DNA from: CALBPI01 sp038529355
GTDB lineage: Bacteria > Pseudomonadota > Gammaproteobacteria > Steroidobacterales > Woeseiaceae
NCBI GenBank assembly: GCA_038529355.1
Contig: JBCBDU010000034.1
Location: 1 to 37,243 of the forward strand
Direction: 5' to 3'
DNA length: 37,243 nucleotides
This document shows, one piece after another, positions 7,365 to 14,608 of the stretch. Positions within the stretch are counted from its first letter, which is position 1, and every line of letters begins with the position of its first letter. The notes beneath the pieces were generated by a model. The model did not search any database and had not been told where the DNA came from. It saw nothing but the letters and a program-made list of their open reading frames with translations. Made by a program: the position numbers and the translations under genes.

Positions 7365-7689
7365 ATTGTTCTCCTATCTACCTGCTTATCCATCCAGTAT
7401 ACGGTGCCGGCACCGTCGACCGAAGGGCTGCATCGCTTAGTGACAGCTGAAAATGGGATTGAAAAACCATAAAGATGAGGCTTTTCTTCTATTTACGATA
7501 ACCGTGTTTTTGCCGTCCGCAACCAAAAAACGACGGTCAAACCGGTACTTGAGGGATATTCTTCGGCCTTGCGAACAGCGTGTTGCGGCTTGCAAGCGTA
7601 GTGCGCAACACGACACAATGAGGGCTTGTTGTCGGCGCTGTCCCCCACTACATCGCCACCCTGCCGACGATTAACTACAGGAATCCATT
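7365..7689. other. Divergent intergenic region between nfeD and the first NUP gene
   Basis: These 325 bases must hold the promoters of the minus-strand NfeD/SPFH operon and the plus-strand nucleoside gene operon. A 16-bp perfect palindrome lies at 7401-7416. A 73-codon frame at 7453-7674 has no recognisable domain and skewed composition, so I do not call it. I found no convincing -35/-10 pair or riboswitch by eye. AGGAA at 7679-7683 is the RBS of the next gene. Confidence 0.5.
7401..7416. promoter_or_regulatory. 16-bp perfect palindrome upstream of nfeD
   Basis: ACGGTGCC is directly abutted by its reverse complement GGCACCGT. It sits 37 nt upstream of the nfeD start and 273 nt upstream of the NUP gene. 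It could be an operator for a dimeric regulator or a small cruciform. There is no U-tract and the loop is zero, so it is not a terminator. Confidence 0.4.
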
Positions 7690-8808
7690 ATGCGTGCGTG
7701 CCGTTTGATTTTGTTAGCTGTTTTGCTCGTTTTCGGACATTTTAGCACCGCGTTCGCTGCTGATTCCAAACCGATTCCGATTAAAGTTGTCGTCATGGCA
7801 ATGTTCGAACGTGGCGAGCCAACCGGCGACAGTCCCGGGGAGCTGCAGTTGTGGCTGGAGCGGGGCGGCATCACCGATGAGCACACCTTTCCGATGGGCG
7901 AGGCGAATCTGTACACGCGTGACGATGGAGTCATGGCGATCTTGTTGGGCGGTGGAATCCCGAATGCCACCGCATCTGTGATGGCACTGGGCGTGGACCC
8001 GCGGTTCGACTTGTCGCAAGCCTACTGGCTCGTGGCCGGCATCGCTGGTGCCGACCCTGCGGATCTGTCGTTGGGCTCGGCGGCATGGGCACGGCACGTT
8101 GTTGACGGCGACTTGCTTTACGAAATCGACGGTCGCGAAATCCCGGACCATTGGCCGTACGGCATGGTGCCGCTCGGCGCCAAAGAGCCAACCCAGAATC
8201 CCGAGGACGTTTATGGTGGCTGGACGCTCGACACGATTTCGTTTTCGCTGAACCCTGGCCTGGTCAATTGGGCGTACGCGCTAACGCGCAATATCAAGTT
8301 GGCTGATGCACCGGGCATCGCCGAGTTTCGCAAAGCCTACAAAAATCATCCGGCGGCGCGCCGCGCACCGTTCGTCACCATTGGCGATACGCTGAGTTCC
8401 AGCACCTATTGGCATGGCGAGTTACTGAACCGATGGGCGAACGATTGGCTCAAACTTTATGCCGGCGCGGACGCGAACTTCATGACGTCCAATATGGAAG
8501 ACAGCGGCACCCTGACGGCACTGCACCGGTTGGATCGGGCGGGTCTTGTTGATGCCGAGCGCGTACTGGTGCTGCGCACGGCCAGCAATTTCACGATGCC
8601 GCCCGTTGGACGCACTGCTGCGTGGAGCAAGACGGCGCCGTATCCCGATGATGGTCTGCCCTCTTTCGAGAGCGCATTCATTGTCGGTAATGCGGTTGTC
8701 GATGCGCTCGTCGATAACTGGGAAACCTACGCCGATGCGCTGCCGCAAGCCGATGCGCCGACCGTGATGATCGATCCGGCGTCGATGCCTGGCGGCGACA
8801 TTCAGTGA
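7690..8808 (+). CDS. Exported purine nucleoside permease (NUP, PF06516) family protein 1
   Basis: A 372-residue protein with a cleavable signal peptide (residues 1-23, ending TAFA). The NUP domain spans the rest: VVVMAMFERGEPTGD at about residue 35, ILLGGGIPNATASVMALG near 79, YWLVAGIAGADP near 112, and VLRTASNFTMPP near 297. Despite the name, which comes from a Candida nucleoside uptake protein, the fold family groups with nucleoside phosphorylases and no membrane helices follow the signal peptide. A periplasmic nucleoside-binding or -cleaving enzyme is therefore likely. It overlaps the next gene, a nucleobase permease, by 4 nt (GTGA), which ties nucleoside processing to base uptake. A paralogue lies at 10810-11904. 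AGGAA precedes ATG 7690. Hydrolysis versus phosphorolysis cannot be told from sequence. Confidence 0.85.
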   Translation: MRACRLILLAVLLVFGHFSTAFAADSKPIPIKVVVMAMFERGEPTGDSPGELQLWLERGGITDEHTFPMGEANLYTRDDGVMAILLGGGIPNATASVMALGVDPRFDLSQAYWLVAGIAGADPADLSLGSAAWARHVVDGDLLYEIDGREIPDHWPYGMVPLGAKEPTQNPEDVYGGWTLDTISFSLNPGLVNWAYALTRNIKLADAPGIAEFRKAYKNHPAARRAPFVTIGDTLSSSTYWHGELLNRWANDWLKLYAGADANFMTSNMEDSGTLTALHRLDRAGLVDAERVLVLRTASNFTMPPVGRTAAWSKTAPYPDDGLPSFESAFIVGNAVVDALVDNWETYADALPQADAPTVMIDPASMPGGDIQ

Positions 8809-10103
8809 GCGATTTTTTCGCGCGCCGATTTTCACTGACGGCAAACAACACGAGCGTGCGGCGTGAAGCCGTTGCGGGGCTGACAACCTTCCTTGCGATG
8901 GCCTACATCGCTATCGTCAACCCGGCGATCCTGAGCGAAACTGGTATGGATTTCGGCGCAGTGTTCGTTGCGACGTGTATTGCTGCAGCGGTTGGATCGA
9001 CGCTGATGGGCGTGTTGGCGAACTACCCGATAGCGCTTGCGCCGGGCATGGGCCAGAACGCGTTCTTTACCTATGCCGTTGTCATCGGCGGTGGTCATAC
9101 GTGGCAGACGGCGCTGGGTGCAGTCTTCATTTCCGGCATTATTTTTGTCGTGCTCAGCGTGCTGCCATTCCGTGAATGGTTGATCAATGCGATCCCGCGC
9201 AATCTGAAACTAGGCATGGCTGGTGGTATTGGTTTGTTTCTCGGCTTTATTGCGTTGCAAAACGCAGGCGTCATCGTCGACAATCCGGCGACGTTGGTCG
9301 GGCTTGGTGATCTGACCAGTTTCGCTCCGGCCATGTGCATCGCTGGATTCGCGCTGATTGCTGCCTTGTCTGCGCGTCGCTTCAGTGGTGCCGTTGTGGT
9401 CGGCATTCTTGCCGCATCGATCGTGGGTTGGGTATCGGGGCAAGTCACGTTTGAGGGTGTGTTCGCCGCCGTACCATCTGTTGCGCCGGTTGCGCTGCAG
9501 CTGGATATCGTCGGCGCCTTGCAGTGGTCAATGCTGACTGTGGTGTTGTCATTTTTGATTGTCGACGTGTTCGATACGGCTGGCACGCTGGTTGGCGTTG
9601 CCACACGCGCCAACCTGCTGGATGCCGACCACAAGCTGCCGCGCTTGCGTCCGGCGCTGCTCGCTGATTCGGGCGCAACGGTTGTCGGTGCGCTGGCTGG
9701 TACTTCTTCAACAACCAGCTTCATCGAGAGCGGCGCGGGTGTTGAGGCTGGCGGCCGGACCGGTTTGACGGCGATCGTGTGTGGTCTGTTGTTTGTGCTG
9801 TGCCTGTTCCTTGCGCCGCTGGCGCGCAGCGTGCCAGCGTATGCGACGGCATCGGCGTTACTGTTTGTGGCGTGTCTGATGGCGCGCAGCCTGGCGGATC
9901 TCGACTGGAGCGACATCACCGAAAGTGCACCGGCTGTGATTGCCGCCATTGCGATGCCGTTGGCGTATTCGATTGCCGATGGCATCGGGCTTGGCTTTAT
10001 CAGTTACGCACTGATCAAGCTGGTATCGGGTCAGGCGCGCCAGTGCGCGCCGGTGGTTTACGTCATTGCGGCCATCTTTATTGCCAAATATTTGTTTCTG
10101 TAA
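8805..10103 (+). CDS. NCS2 purine base permease, AzgA/GhxP subfamily
   Basis: A 432-residue inner-membrane carrier with about 12 to 14 helices. Family marks are REAVAGLTTFLAMAYIAIVNP at about residue 20, the NYPIALAPGMGQNAFF segment at 68-84 typical of adenine/guanine/hypoxanthine permeases, VDVFDTAGTLVGVA near 249, and GALAGTSSTTSFIESGAGVEAGGRTG near 293-318. The last carries the substrate-site glutamate characteristic of this branch. It should import adenine, guanine or hypoxanthine with protons. GTG start at 8805 overlaps the NUP stop (GTGA), so translation is coupled: a nucleoside cleaved outside could be taken up here as free base. No terminator was found after the stop. Confidence 0.93.
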   Translation: MSDFFARRFSLTANNTSVRREAVAGLTTFLAMAYIAIVNPAILSETGMDFGAVFVATCIAAAVGSTLMGVLANYPIALAPGMGQNAFFTYAVVIGGGHTWQTALGAVFISGIIFVVLSVLPFREWLINAIPRNLKLGMAGGIGLFLGFIALQNAGVIVDNPATLVGLGDLTSFAPAMCIAGFALIAALSARRFSGAVVVGILAASIVGWVSGQVTFEGVFAAVPSVAPVALQLDIVGALQWSMLTVVLSFLIVDVFDTAGTLVGVATRANLLDADHKLPRLRPALLADSGATVVGALAGTSSTTSFIESGAGVEAGGRTGLTAIVCGLLFVLCLFLAPLARSVPAYATASALLFVACLMARSLADLDWSDITESAPAVIAAIAMPLAYSIADGIGLGFISYALIKLVSGQARQCAPVVYVIAAIFIAKYLFL

Positions 10104-10183
10104 TTACGTCGCAGCACGGCGCAAAGACACAGCTCGTTTCGCGGCATAAATGTCGCGCGGTATCAGCGACTGTGCCGCAGTAT

Positions 10184-10309
10184 GGCTTGCGACTTGCGAC
10201 TTGCGACTTGCGACTTGCGACTTGCGACTTGCGACTTGCGACTTGCGACTTGCGGCTTGCGACTTGCGGCTTGCGGCTTGCGACATGCGACATGCGACTT
10301 GCCGCTTGC
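10184..10309. repeat. Heptanucleotide tandem repeat, 18 units of GACTTGC and variants
   Basis: The array runs without gaps in 7-bp units. It has one GGCTTGC, nine identical GACTTGC (10191-10253), then a degenerate tail (GGCTTGC, GACTTGC, GGCTTGC twice, GACATGC twice, GACTTGC, CGCTTGC). It fills most of the region between the NCS2 permease stop at 10103 and the convergent DUF952 gene. Because seven is not a multiple of three, all three frames on each strand read the same heptapeptide permutations with no stops. This creates artificial reading frames, which I do not call. The type resembles the short heptamer repeats known from cyanobacteria and other bacteria. Copy number is probably variable by slippage. 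Confidence 0.97.
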
Positions 10310-10393
10310 GTATCCCCAGTACGAGCAAAATGTTCTCGCCACGCAGCCTGGCAAACTGAGTCTGGTCTGGCTGCCAGCGCGGTATTGATGCCG

Positions 10394-10813
10394 CTAACCG
10401 GCAACAACGTTGAGCGTCTCGATAGCGATGAAGCGCCCGTCATCATCACGCGTTACCGAATGCGTGCCGCGCACCATGCTGCGTTGCAATCCACCGTAAA
10501 TGTGCGGGAAGACGGTCGATTGCGTGTCGACTCCCGGAATGTCAGCGCTCGCATCACCCACCGCTGCCGGCGCCTCATAGCGTAATTCGAGCCCGGCGAT
10601 AGTGACGGCGGCGGTGGCAATCTCAAGACACAGATAGTCGGCCGGGTTGCTGCGATAGAAGTTGTTGGCAACAGCAAGCAGTAAGCCCGGATCGGCGGTG
10701 GCGTGGACAAAGCCATCTTGTTCATAGGTCGCAGGGTAGTAGATATCCTGCACGCCGATATCGCGCCAGACATCCGCGCTGACCAGGTGGTAGATAACGT
10801 CATCACGATTCAT
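10394..10813 (-). CDS. DUF952 family protein
   Basis: A 139-residue soluble protein with the full DUF952 pattern: IYHLVSADVW at the N-terminus, GFVHATAD near residue 35, VANNFYR near 48, LRYE near 77, and VFPHIYGGL near 100, ending with a DGRF motif. It lacks a signal peptide, so it is cytoplasmic. From memory, a solved member of this family (Caulobacter CC0527) was grouped with ADP-ribosyltransferase-like folds; the biological role is unknown. I chose ATG 10813 because it overlaps the stop of the upstream NUP gene as ATGA; an upstream start would lie deep in that gene. Translational coupling to a purine nucleoside protein suggests, but does not prove, a role in nucleotide or NAD-related metabolism. 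Confidence 0.82.
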   Translation of the reverse strand: MNRDDVIYHLVSADVWRDIGVQDIYYPATYEQDGFVHATADPGLLLAVANNFYRSNPADYLCLEIATAAVTIAGLELRYEAPAAVGDASADIPGVDTQSTVFPHIYGGLQRSMVRGTHSVTRDDDGRFIAIETLNVVAG

Positions 10814-11904
10814 TGCGGGTGCGCTCCGGGCGTTGTGTCGCGATAGCGGGGCCAATCGTCAAGCAGCGTGTCGATGACTACTGAGCCAACACGGTACCCG
10901 CTCTCCAGTGCCATGACCAAACCGCTGTAGCCATCATTTTCGGCCAGCAGATTATCGGCAGCGCTGACGCCTGGCGGCGGCATCGTGTAGTTACTCGCGG
11001 TGCGCAACACCATCACGCGCTGTATATCGACGCGACCCATGCGCTGCAGATAGGTCAGCGATTGCATCGTGCCGGTTTCTTCCATCGCCGACGAGACAAA
11101 CTCGCCGTTGCCCTGCGACCAGTGCGCGACCCAGGCATTAGCCCAATCGTTAAGGATACTGCCGTGCCAGAAGGTTGAGGCGGCCAGGTGGTCACCCTTG
11201 AGGACGAATGGTGGTTTGCGCGCGTTTGGATGTTGCGTGTATCTTGCACGCGCGGCGGCGAGCTCTGCGTTGTCACCGAGGTCTGTGTCTTTGGTGAGCG
11301 AATATGCCCACTCGGCTAGCGCGCCATTGATTTGGTACACCTCACCGTTCGGTGTGCGTCTGGGTTGCTGGAACGGTGTTTTGACATGCCGTTCGATGTA
11401 ACCCCAGCGCCAGTCATCGGGTTTTTCGCGTGCGTCGATGTGATGTGCAATGTCACCATCGACCAGGTACTCAGCCCAAGCGGCCGAGCCGATCGACGCA
11501 TCCTCAGGATCAAAGCCGGCGATGCCGGCGACCAGCCAATAGCTGCGCCGCAAATCGAAGCGCGGATCCATGCCCAACGCCATCACCGAGGCGGCAGCTT
11601 TGGCTGTCCCAATGCCTGTCACGATCGCAAGGATGCCGCTGTCTGCATTGTAGTGAATATCGTGGTGCGCCCCGGATTCGAAGACGGTGTCGAGCGCGCG
11701 CCGTTCGCGCCAGAACTGAAACTCACCGGGTGCATCGCCGGTGTCTGCACCGCGTTCGAACATCGTCACGATGACAACTTTAGGCTCGATTGGCGTTGGT
11801 GCATCGTTGTGCTCAGACGTGCATCCGATAGTTGCCAGTAATAGTAGTAATACGGCTGATTGAATCGGTCGGGTGAAGGGCCGATTAGTGAATCGGTGCG
11901 TCAT
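10810..11904 (-). CDS. Exported purine nucleoside permease (NUP) family protein 2, probable lipoprotein
   Basis: A 364-residue paralogue of the NUP protein at 7690-8808. Shared blocks include VVIVTMFERGADTGDAPGE, ASVMALGMDPRFDLR, YWLVAGIAGFDPED and VLRTASNYTMPPPG. The N-terminus has a basic region, a leucine-rich stretch and then ATIGC at residues 24-28. This is a usable although atypical lipobox (T at -3), so the mature protein may be lipid-anchored on Cys28 and face the periplasm. The other copy has a plain signal peptide, so the two may differ in placement. The stop overlaps the DUF952 start by 4 nt. The terminator at 11945-11977 separates it from the TonB receptor upstream, so it needs its own promoter in 11905-11944 or readthrough. 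Confidence 0.85.
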   Translation of the reverse strand: MTHRFTNRPFTRPIQSAVLLLLLATIGCTSEHNDAPTPIEPKVVIVTMFERGADTGDAPGEFQFWRERRALDTVFESGAHHDIHYNADSGILAIVTGIGTAKAAASVMALGMDPRFDLRRSYWLVAGIAGFDPEDASIGSAAWAEYLVDGDIAHHIDAREKPDDWRWGYIERHVKTPFQQPRRTPNGEVYQINGALAEWAYSLTKDTDLGDNAELAAARARYTQHPNARKPPFVLKGDHLAASTFWHGSILNDWANAWVAHWSQGNGEFVSSAMEETGTMQSLTYLQRMGRVDIQRVMVLRTASNYTMPPPGVSAADNLLAENDGYSGLVMALESGYRVGSVVIDTLLDDWPRYRDTTPGAHPQ

Positions 11905-11944
11905 AAGACTTGCCTGTTATTGCTATGCAGTAAATTTTGGCTAC

Positions 11945-11977
11945 AAAAAACCCCGGCAACGCAACGCGATGCCGGGG
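11945..11977 (-). terminator. Rho-independent terminator of the TonB-dependent receptor gene
   Basis: On the minus strand, CCCCGGCA and TGCCGGGG form an 8-bp stem around an 11-nt loop, followed by six T residues (A run 11945-11950). It lies about 30 nt after the receptor stop at 12006. Confidence 0.9.
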
Positions 11978-12005
11978 TCATGTGCGCTAGCTCAACGTAT
12001 TGGGT

Positions 12006-14378
12006 TTAGAAGCTGAACGATACGCTGGCCTGCCAGTTACGCGGCAGCTCGGGCAAGACAATCTGCGAACCAAACAGGTTCGGGAAGTTTGCACGGAAGT
12101 ACCTTTCGTCGGTCAGGTTCTTGCCTGTGAGTGCGAACTGCCAGTTGTCGGTCTCGTAGATGATGCCGGCGTTGACCAGTGTGTAAGACGGCAACTCGAC
12201 AGCCTGCGAGAATCCGGAGAACACCGAATCGACGCTGACGACACTGCCGTTAACGGCGATGCCGTTGTCGAACGCATAGGTACCGGTGAACGAGAAGATG
12301 TTTTCCGGCATACCGGCGCGTCGGGCGCCTGCTTCGCCATCGGAGAACACGATACCGATCGCCTGACCACCGAAGACGCTCGCCGGATCGATCTGCGGGA
12401 TATCGTCGGCTCCGAAGAAGCTGAAGCGACCAGCGTTCTCCAGCGTATTCAGGTTGATGACCTCAATGTTTGTGTAGCCAGCAGTCAACACGAGATTCTC
12501 GTTAACGACCCAGCGCGCTTCAAGCTCTACGCCTTCGGTACGGTTACTCTGGTTGGTCACGATCGCCTGCGCGTTGAAGTCAGTGCGTTCCTGCTCGTAC
12601 ACAGATAGTGCAATGTAGAGGCTGTCGTCAATGAAGCTGCCTTTAATACCAGCCTCGATCAGCTCGGACGTGTCGAACCAGCCATCAGCAAGAATAGCGC
12701 CCGTCTGAATCTCAGCGCCTTGACCTGCGATCACCGTGGATTGCTCCGAAGCAGTGAAGTAAGGGATCAAGCCGATTGGCGATTCCCACGACAAGCTGGC
12801 GGTCCATGACACGCCGGTTTCGTTGTCCGTGACGTTCTCCGCATCGCCATCACCGAAAACGCCAAGTTCGGCGTCGATGCTGGTGCTCTCGACATCGATA
12901 TCATCGTAACGCACACCGAGCAAAACCGAGATGCCATTGTCGAAGACAAAGTCGCCGAGCAATGCAAGACCGAGGTTCGTGTAGTCGCCCTCGAAGCGGT
13001 CGGCGAAGTCAGTGCCACTGCGCGTTGCGAGCAGTCTGCGGTCGCGTGCAGTAGACGGGCCGGTCAGGTCACGACGGTCAAAATACTCGTTAATGAAGTC
13101 ACTACCATGGTTAAAGTCTGTGTGACGAATCGATGGTGAGATCTGGAATGTCGACGTCAAATAGTCTGATTCGATGACTTTTTCGAAGACAAGCTTGTCT
13201 TCAACGACCCACGAATCATGAAATTGTGAGAAGCCATAGGCGTTTTCGTTGACGTTGTCGTACTTCTCATAGAACAGTTGGTTCTTGACTTCCCAACCGA
13301 GCGCCGACTGGTAGATGGCGTCGAAGTACAGCGTCATTACTTCGTTAGCCAGCTGATCGTCGGGTGCGACCAGTACTTGACTTGGATCCAGTTGTGCCGT
13401 GCCCGGGTTTTCCAGAGCAGACAGCGGGTTGATGTCGGCTTGCGTGACACTACCTGTGCCCACAAAGAACTGGCTAATGCCGGCCACGTTGTACTCAGAG
13501 TGCGAAATAGAGCCGTCACCATTGGTATCCAGCGGTTGCGCTAGTCCGGTGATGTAGGTGCCGTTATCGATCAGATCCTGCGTCAAACGGTTCCAGCCGG
13601 CAATCTGGTTGCCATCATATTTGTGGTACATGCCACCAAACTGGATGTGCAACGCGTCGTTGACATCGTGGTCAATAGCGAGCTGCAGCAACGTCTGGTC
13701 CGTTTGCGAATTTTCGTAGAAGCTTTCCGAATCCTCGACCTCGGCGTACATGTAGTAGCCGAAATCGCGACCGCCGATCTGCGCCGGGCCGCCTACTTCA
13801 CCGGTGATCACGTTGCGATCCCAAGAGCCTGTTGTGTACGAGACGCGACCCTCAACCTCATCCAGATACTGGCCACCGTCAGCGCGAGAGGACTTCGGTA
13901 CGAAGTTCAGGTAGCCACCGATCTTGGCCGGACCATAAATCATCGAGGCCGGGCCGCGTACGATATCGATACGGTCGGAGGCGCCAATCGGTGTCGGGTA
14001 GTTACCGGGGTTGTCGAGTCGACGCACACCGCGGAAGTAGGTTTCACCTGATGTGCCACGAATATCCAGCGAGCCTGCAACACCGAAAAAGGATTGCGTG
14101 AACGTGCCGGGCGCCAGTGCAACGAGTTCATCGATATCGACGATGTCAAAGCGGTCGAGCTGATCCGAGCTGATGGTGGACGCAGAGCGCGGCGTTTCCA
14201 GCAGCGTCTTGTCGAGACCGAAGACGGAGCCCACATCTTGCGTCGGTAGTGAGTTCAAAGAACCCTCTACAACGATCTCATCAATGGTCTCATCGTCGTC
14301 CTGCGCGATGGCCGGCAGCGATAACGCAGCTCCCACGGCAATCGCCACCCCTGAATACAGAGCTCTGTTTCTTTTCAT
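12006..14378 (-). CDS. TonB-dependent outer-membrane receptor
   Basis: A 790-residue protein. A signal peptide (residues 1-25, ending PAIA) is followed by a TonB-box-like DEIVVEG at about 33-39. The plug domain (about 45-165) contains LDIRG, FRGVRRLDNPGNY and IDIVRGPASMIYG. The rest is a 22-strand barrel ending LPRNWQASVSFSF, with terminal phenylalanine as needed for Bam insertion. By plug sequence it resembles siderophore-type receptors, but no iron gene is nearby. The genes on both sides handle purines, so uptake of a purine, nucleoside or nucleotide-containing compound is the better contextual guess. An exact EF-hand loop, DTNGDGSISHSE, lies at residues 284-295 (13494-13529). RBS GGAGG is well placed 9 nt before ATG 14378. 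It is followed by its own terminator. Confidence 0.92.
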   Translation of the reverse strand: MKRNRALYSGVAIAVGAALSLPAIAQDDDETIDEIVVEGSLNSLPTQDVGSVFGLDKTLLETPRSASTISSDQLDRFDIVDIDELVALAPGTFTQSFFGVAGSLDIRGTSGETYFRGVRRLDNPGNYPTPIGASDRIDIVRGPASMIYGPAKIGGYLNFVPKSSRADGGQYLDEVEGRVSYTTGSWDRNVITGEVGGPAQIGGRDFGYYMYAEVEDSESFYENSQTDQTLLQLAIDHDVNDALHIQFGGMYHKYDGNQIAGWNRLTQDLIDNGTYITGLAQPLDTNGDGSISHSEYNVAGISQFFVGTGSVTQADINPLSALENPGTAQLDPSQVLVAPDDQLANEVMTLYFDAIYQSALGWEVKNQLFYEKYDNVNENAYGFSQFHDSWVVEDKLVFEKVIESDYLTSTFQISPSIRHTDFNHGSDFINEYFDRRDLTGPSTARDRRLLATRSGTDFADRFEGDYTNLGLALLGDFVFDNGISVLLGVRYDDIDVESTSIDAELGVFGDGDAENVTDNETGVSWTASLSWESPIGLIPYFTASEQSTVIAGQGAEIQTGAILADGWFDTSELIEAGIKGSFIDDSLYIALSVYEQERTDFNAQAIVTNQSNRTEGVELEARWVVNENLVLTAGYTNIEVINLNTLENAGRFSFFGADDIPQIDPASVFGGQAIGIVFSDGEAGARRAGMPENIFSFTGTYAFDNGIAVNGSVVSVDSVFSGFSQAVELPSYTLVNAGIIYETDNWQFALTGKNLTDERYFRANFPNLFGSQIVLPELPRNWQASVSFSF

Positions 14379-14451
14379 TCGTGCACCCTCCTAAAGGCGT
14401 CTCGCTTCATCGGGCAATCTAATGCCACTTTTCTCCAACACATACATGTCG

Positions 14452-14469
14452 TGTCCGCCGTAGCGGACA
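14452..14469. promoter_or_regulatory. Inverted repeat upstream of the TonB receptor gene
   Basis: TGTCCGC (14452-14458) and GCGGACA (14463-14469) form a perfect 7-bp inverted repeat with a 4-nt spacer, 74 nt upstream of the receptor start. The 230-nt region 14379-14608 should contain the receptor promoter. The repeat may be an operator or a leader hairpin; nothing in the sequence decides. Confidence 0.35.
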
Positions 14470-14608
14470 GCTGTTGTTTTTCGGTAACACGTAGGGGCTA
14501 CCGCGGTTTTTGGCAGGACCCGTAAACGCGGTCTTGCGCAATTGCATTGGGTTGCAAATCTATCTGCCGATGTTGCAAACCCGTTGCCCCCCGAGTTCGC
14601 GCTTGCCG

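Noticed and set aside
7453..7674. 73-codon frame in the nfeD-NUP intergenic region
   Set aside because: Basic, cysteine-rich translation with no family resemblance, no clear RBS, and overlap with the expected promoter.
7365..7689. Possible purine or xanthine riboswitch before the purine genes (also considered for 14379-14608 and 35409-35517)
   Set aside because: I could not find the conserved core of the purine aptamer by eye; without a covariance search no call is justified.
9095..9985. 296-codon minus-strand frame opposite the AzgA-type permease
   Set aside because: Antisense shadow with low-complexity T/A/S/P content.
10184..10309. Heptamer array as a possible CRISPR
   Set aside because: Units are 7 bp and contiguous with no spacers.
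9779..10585. Long plus-strand frame (268 codons) through the heptamer array, and its minus-strand counterpart at 10078-10449
   Set aside because: They are open only because the 7-bp repeat has no stops in any frame; they overlap the NCS2 permease or the DUF952 gene and have no domain.
12006..14378. Assignment of the receptor as a siderophore receptor by plug similarity
   Set aside because: No iron uptake or siderophore gene and no evident Fur box nearby; context favours a purine-related cargo, so I left the substrate open.
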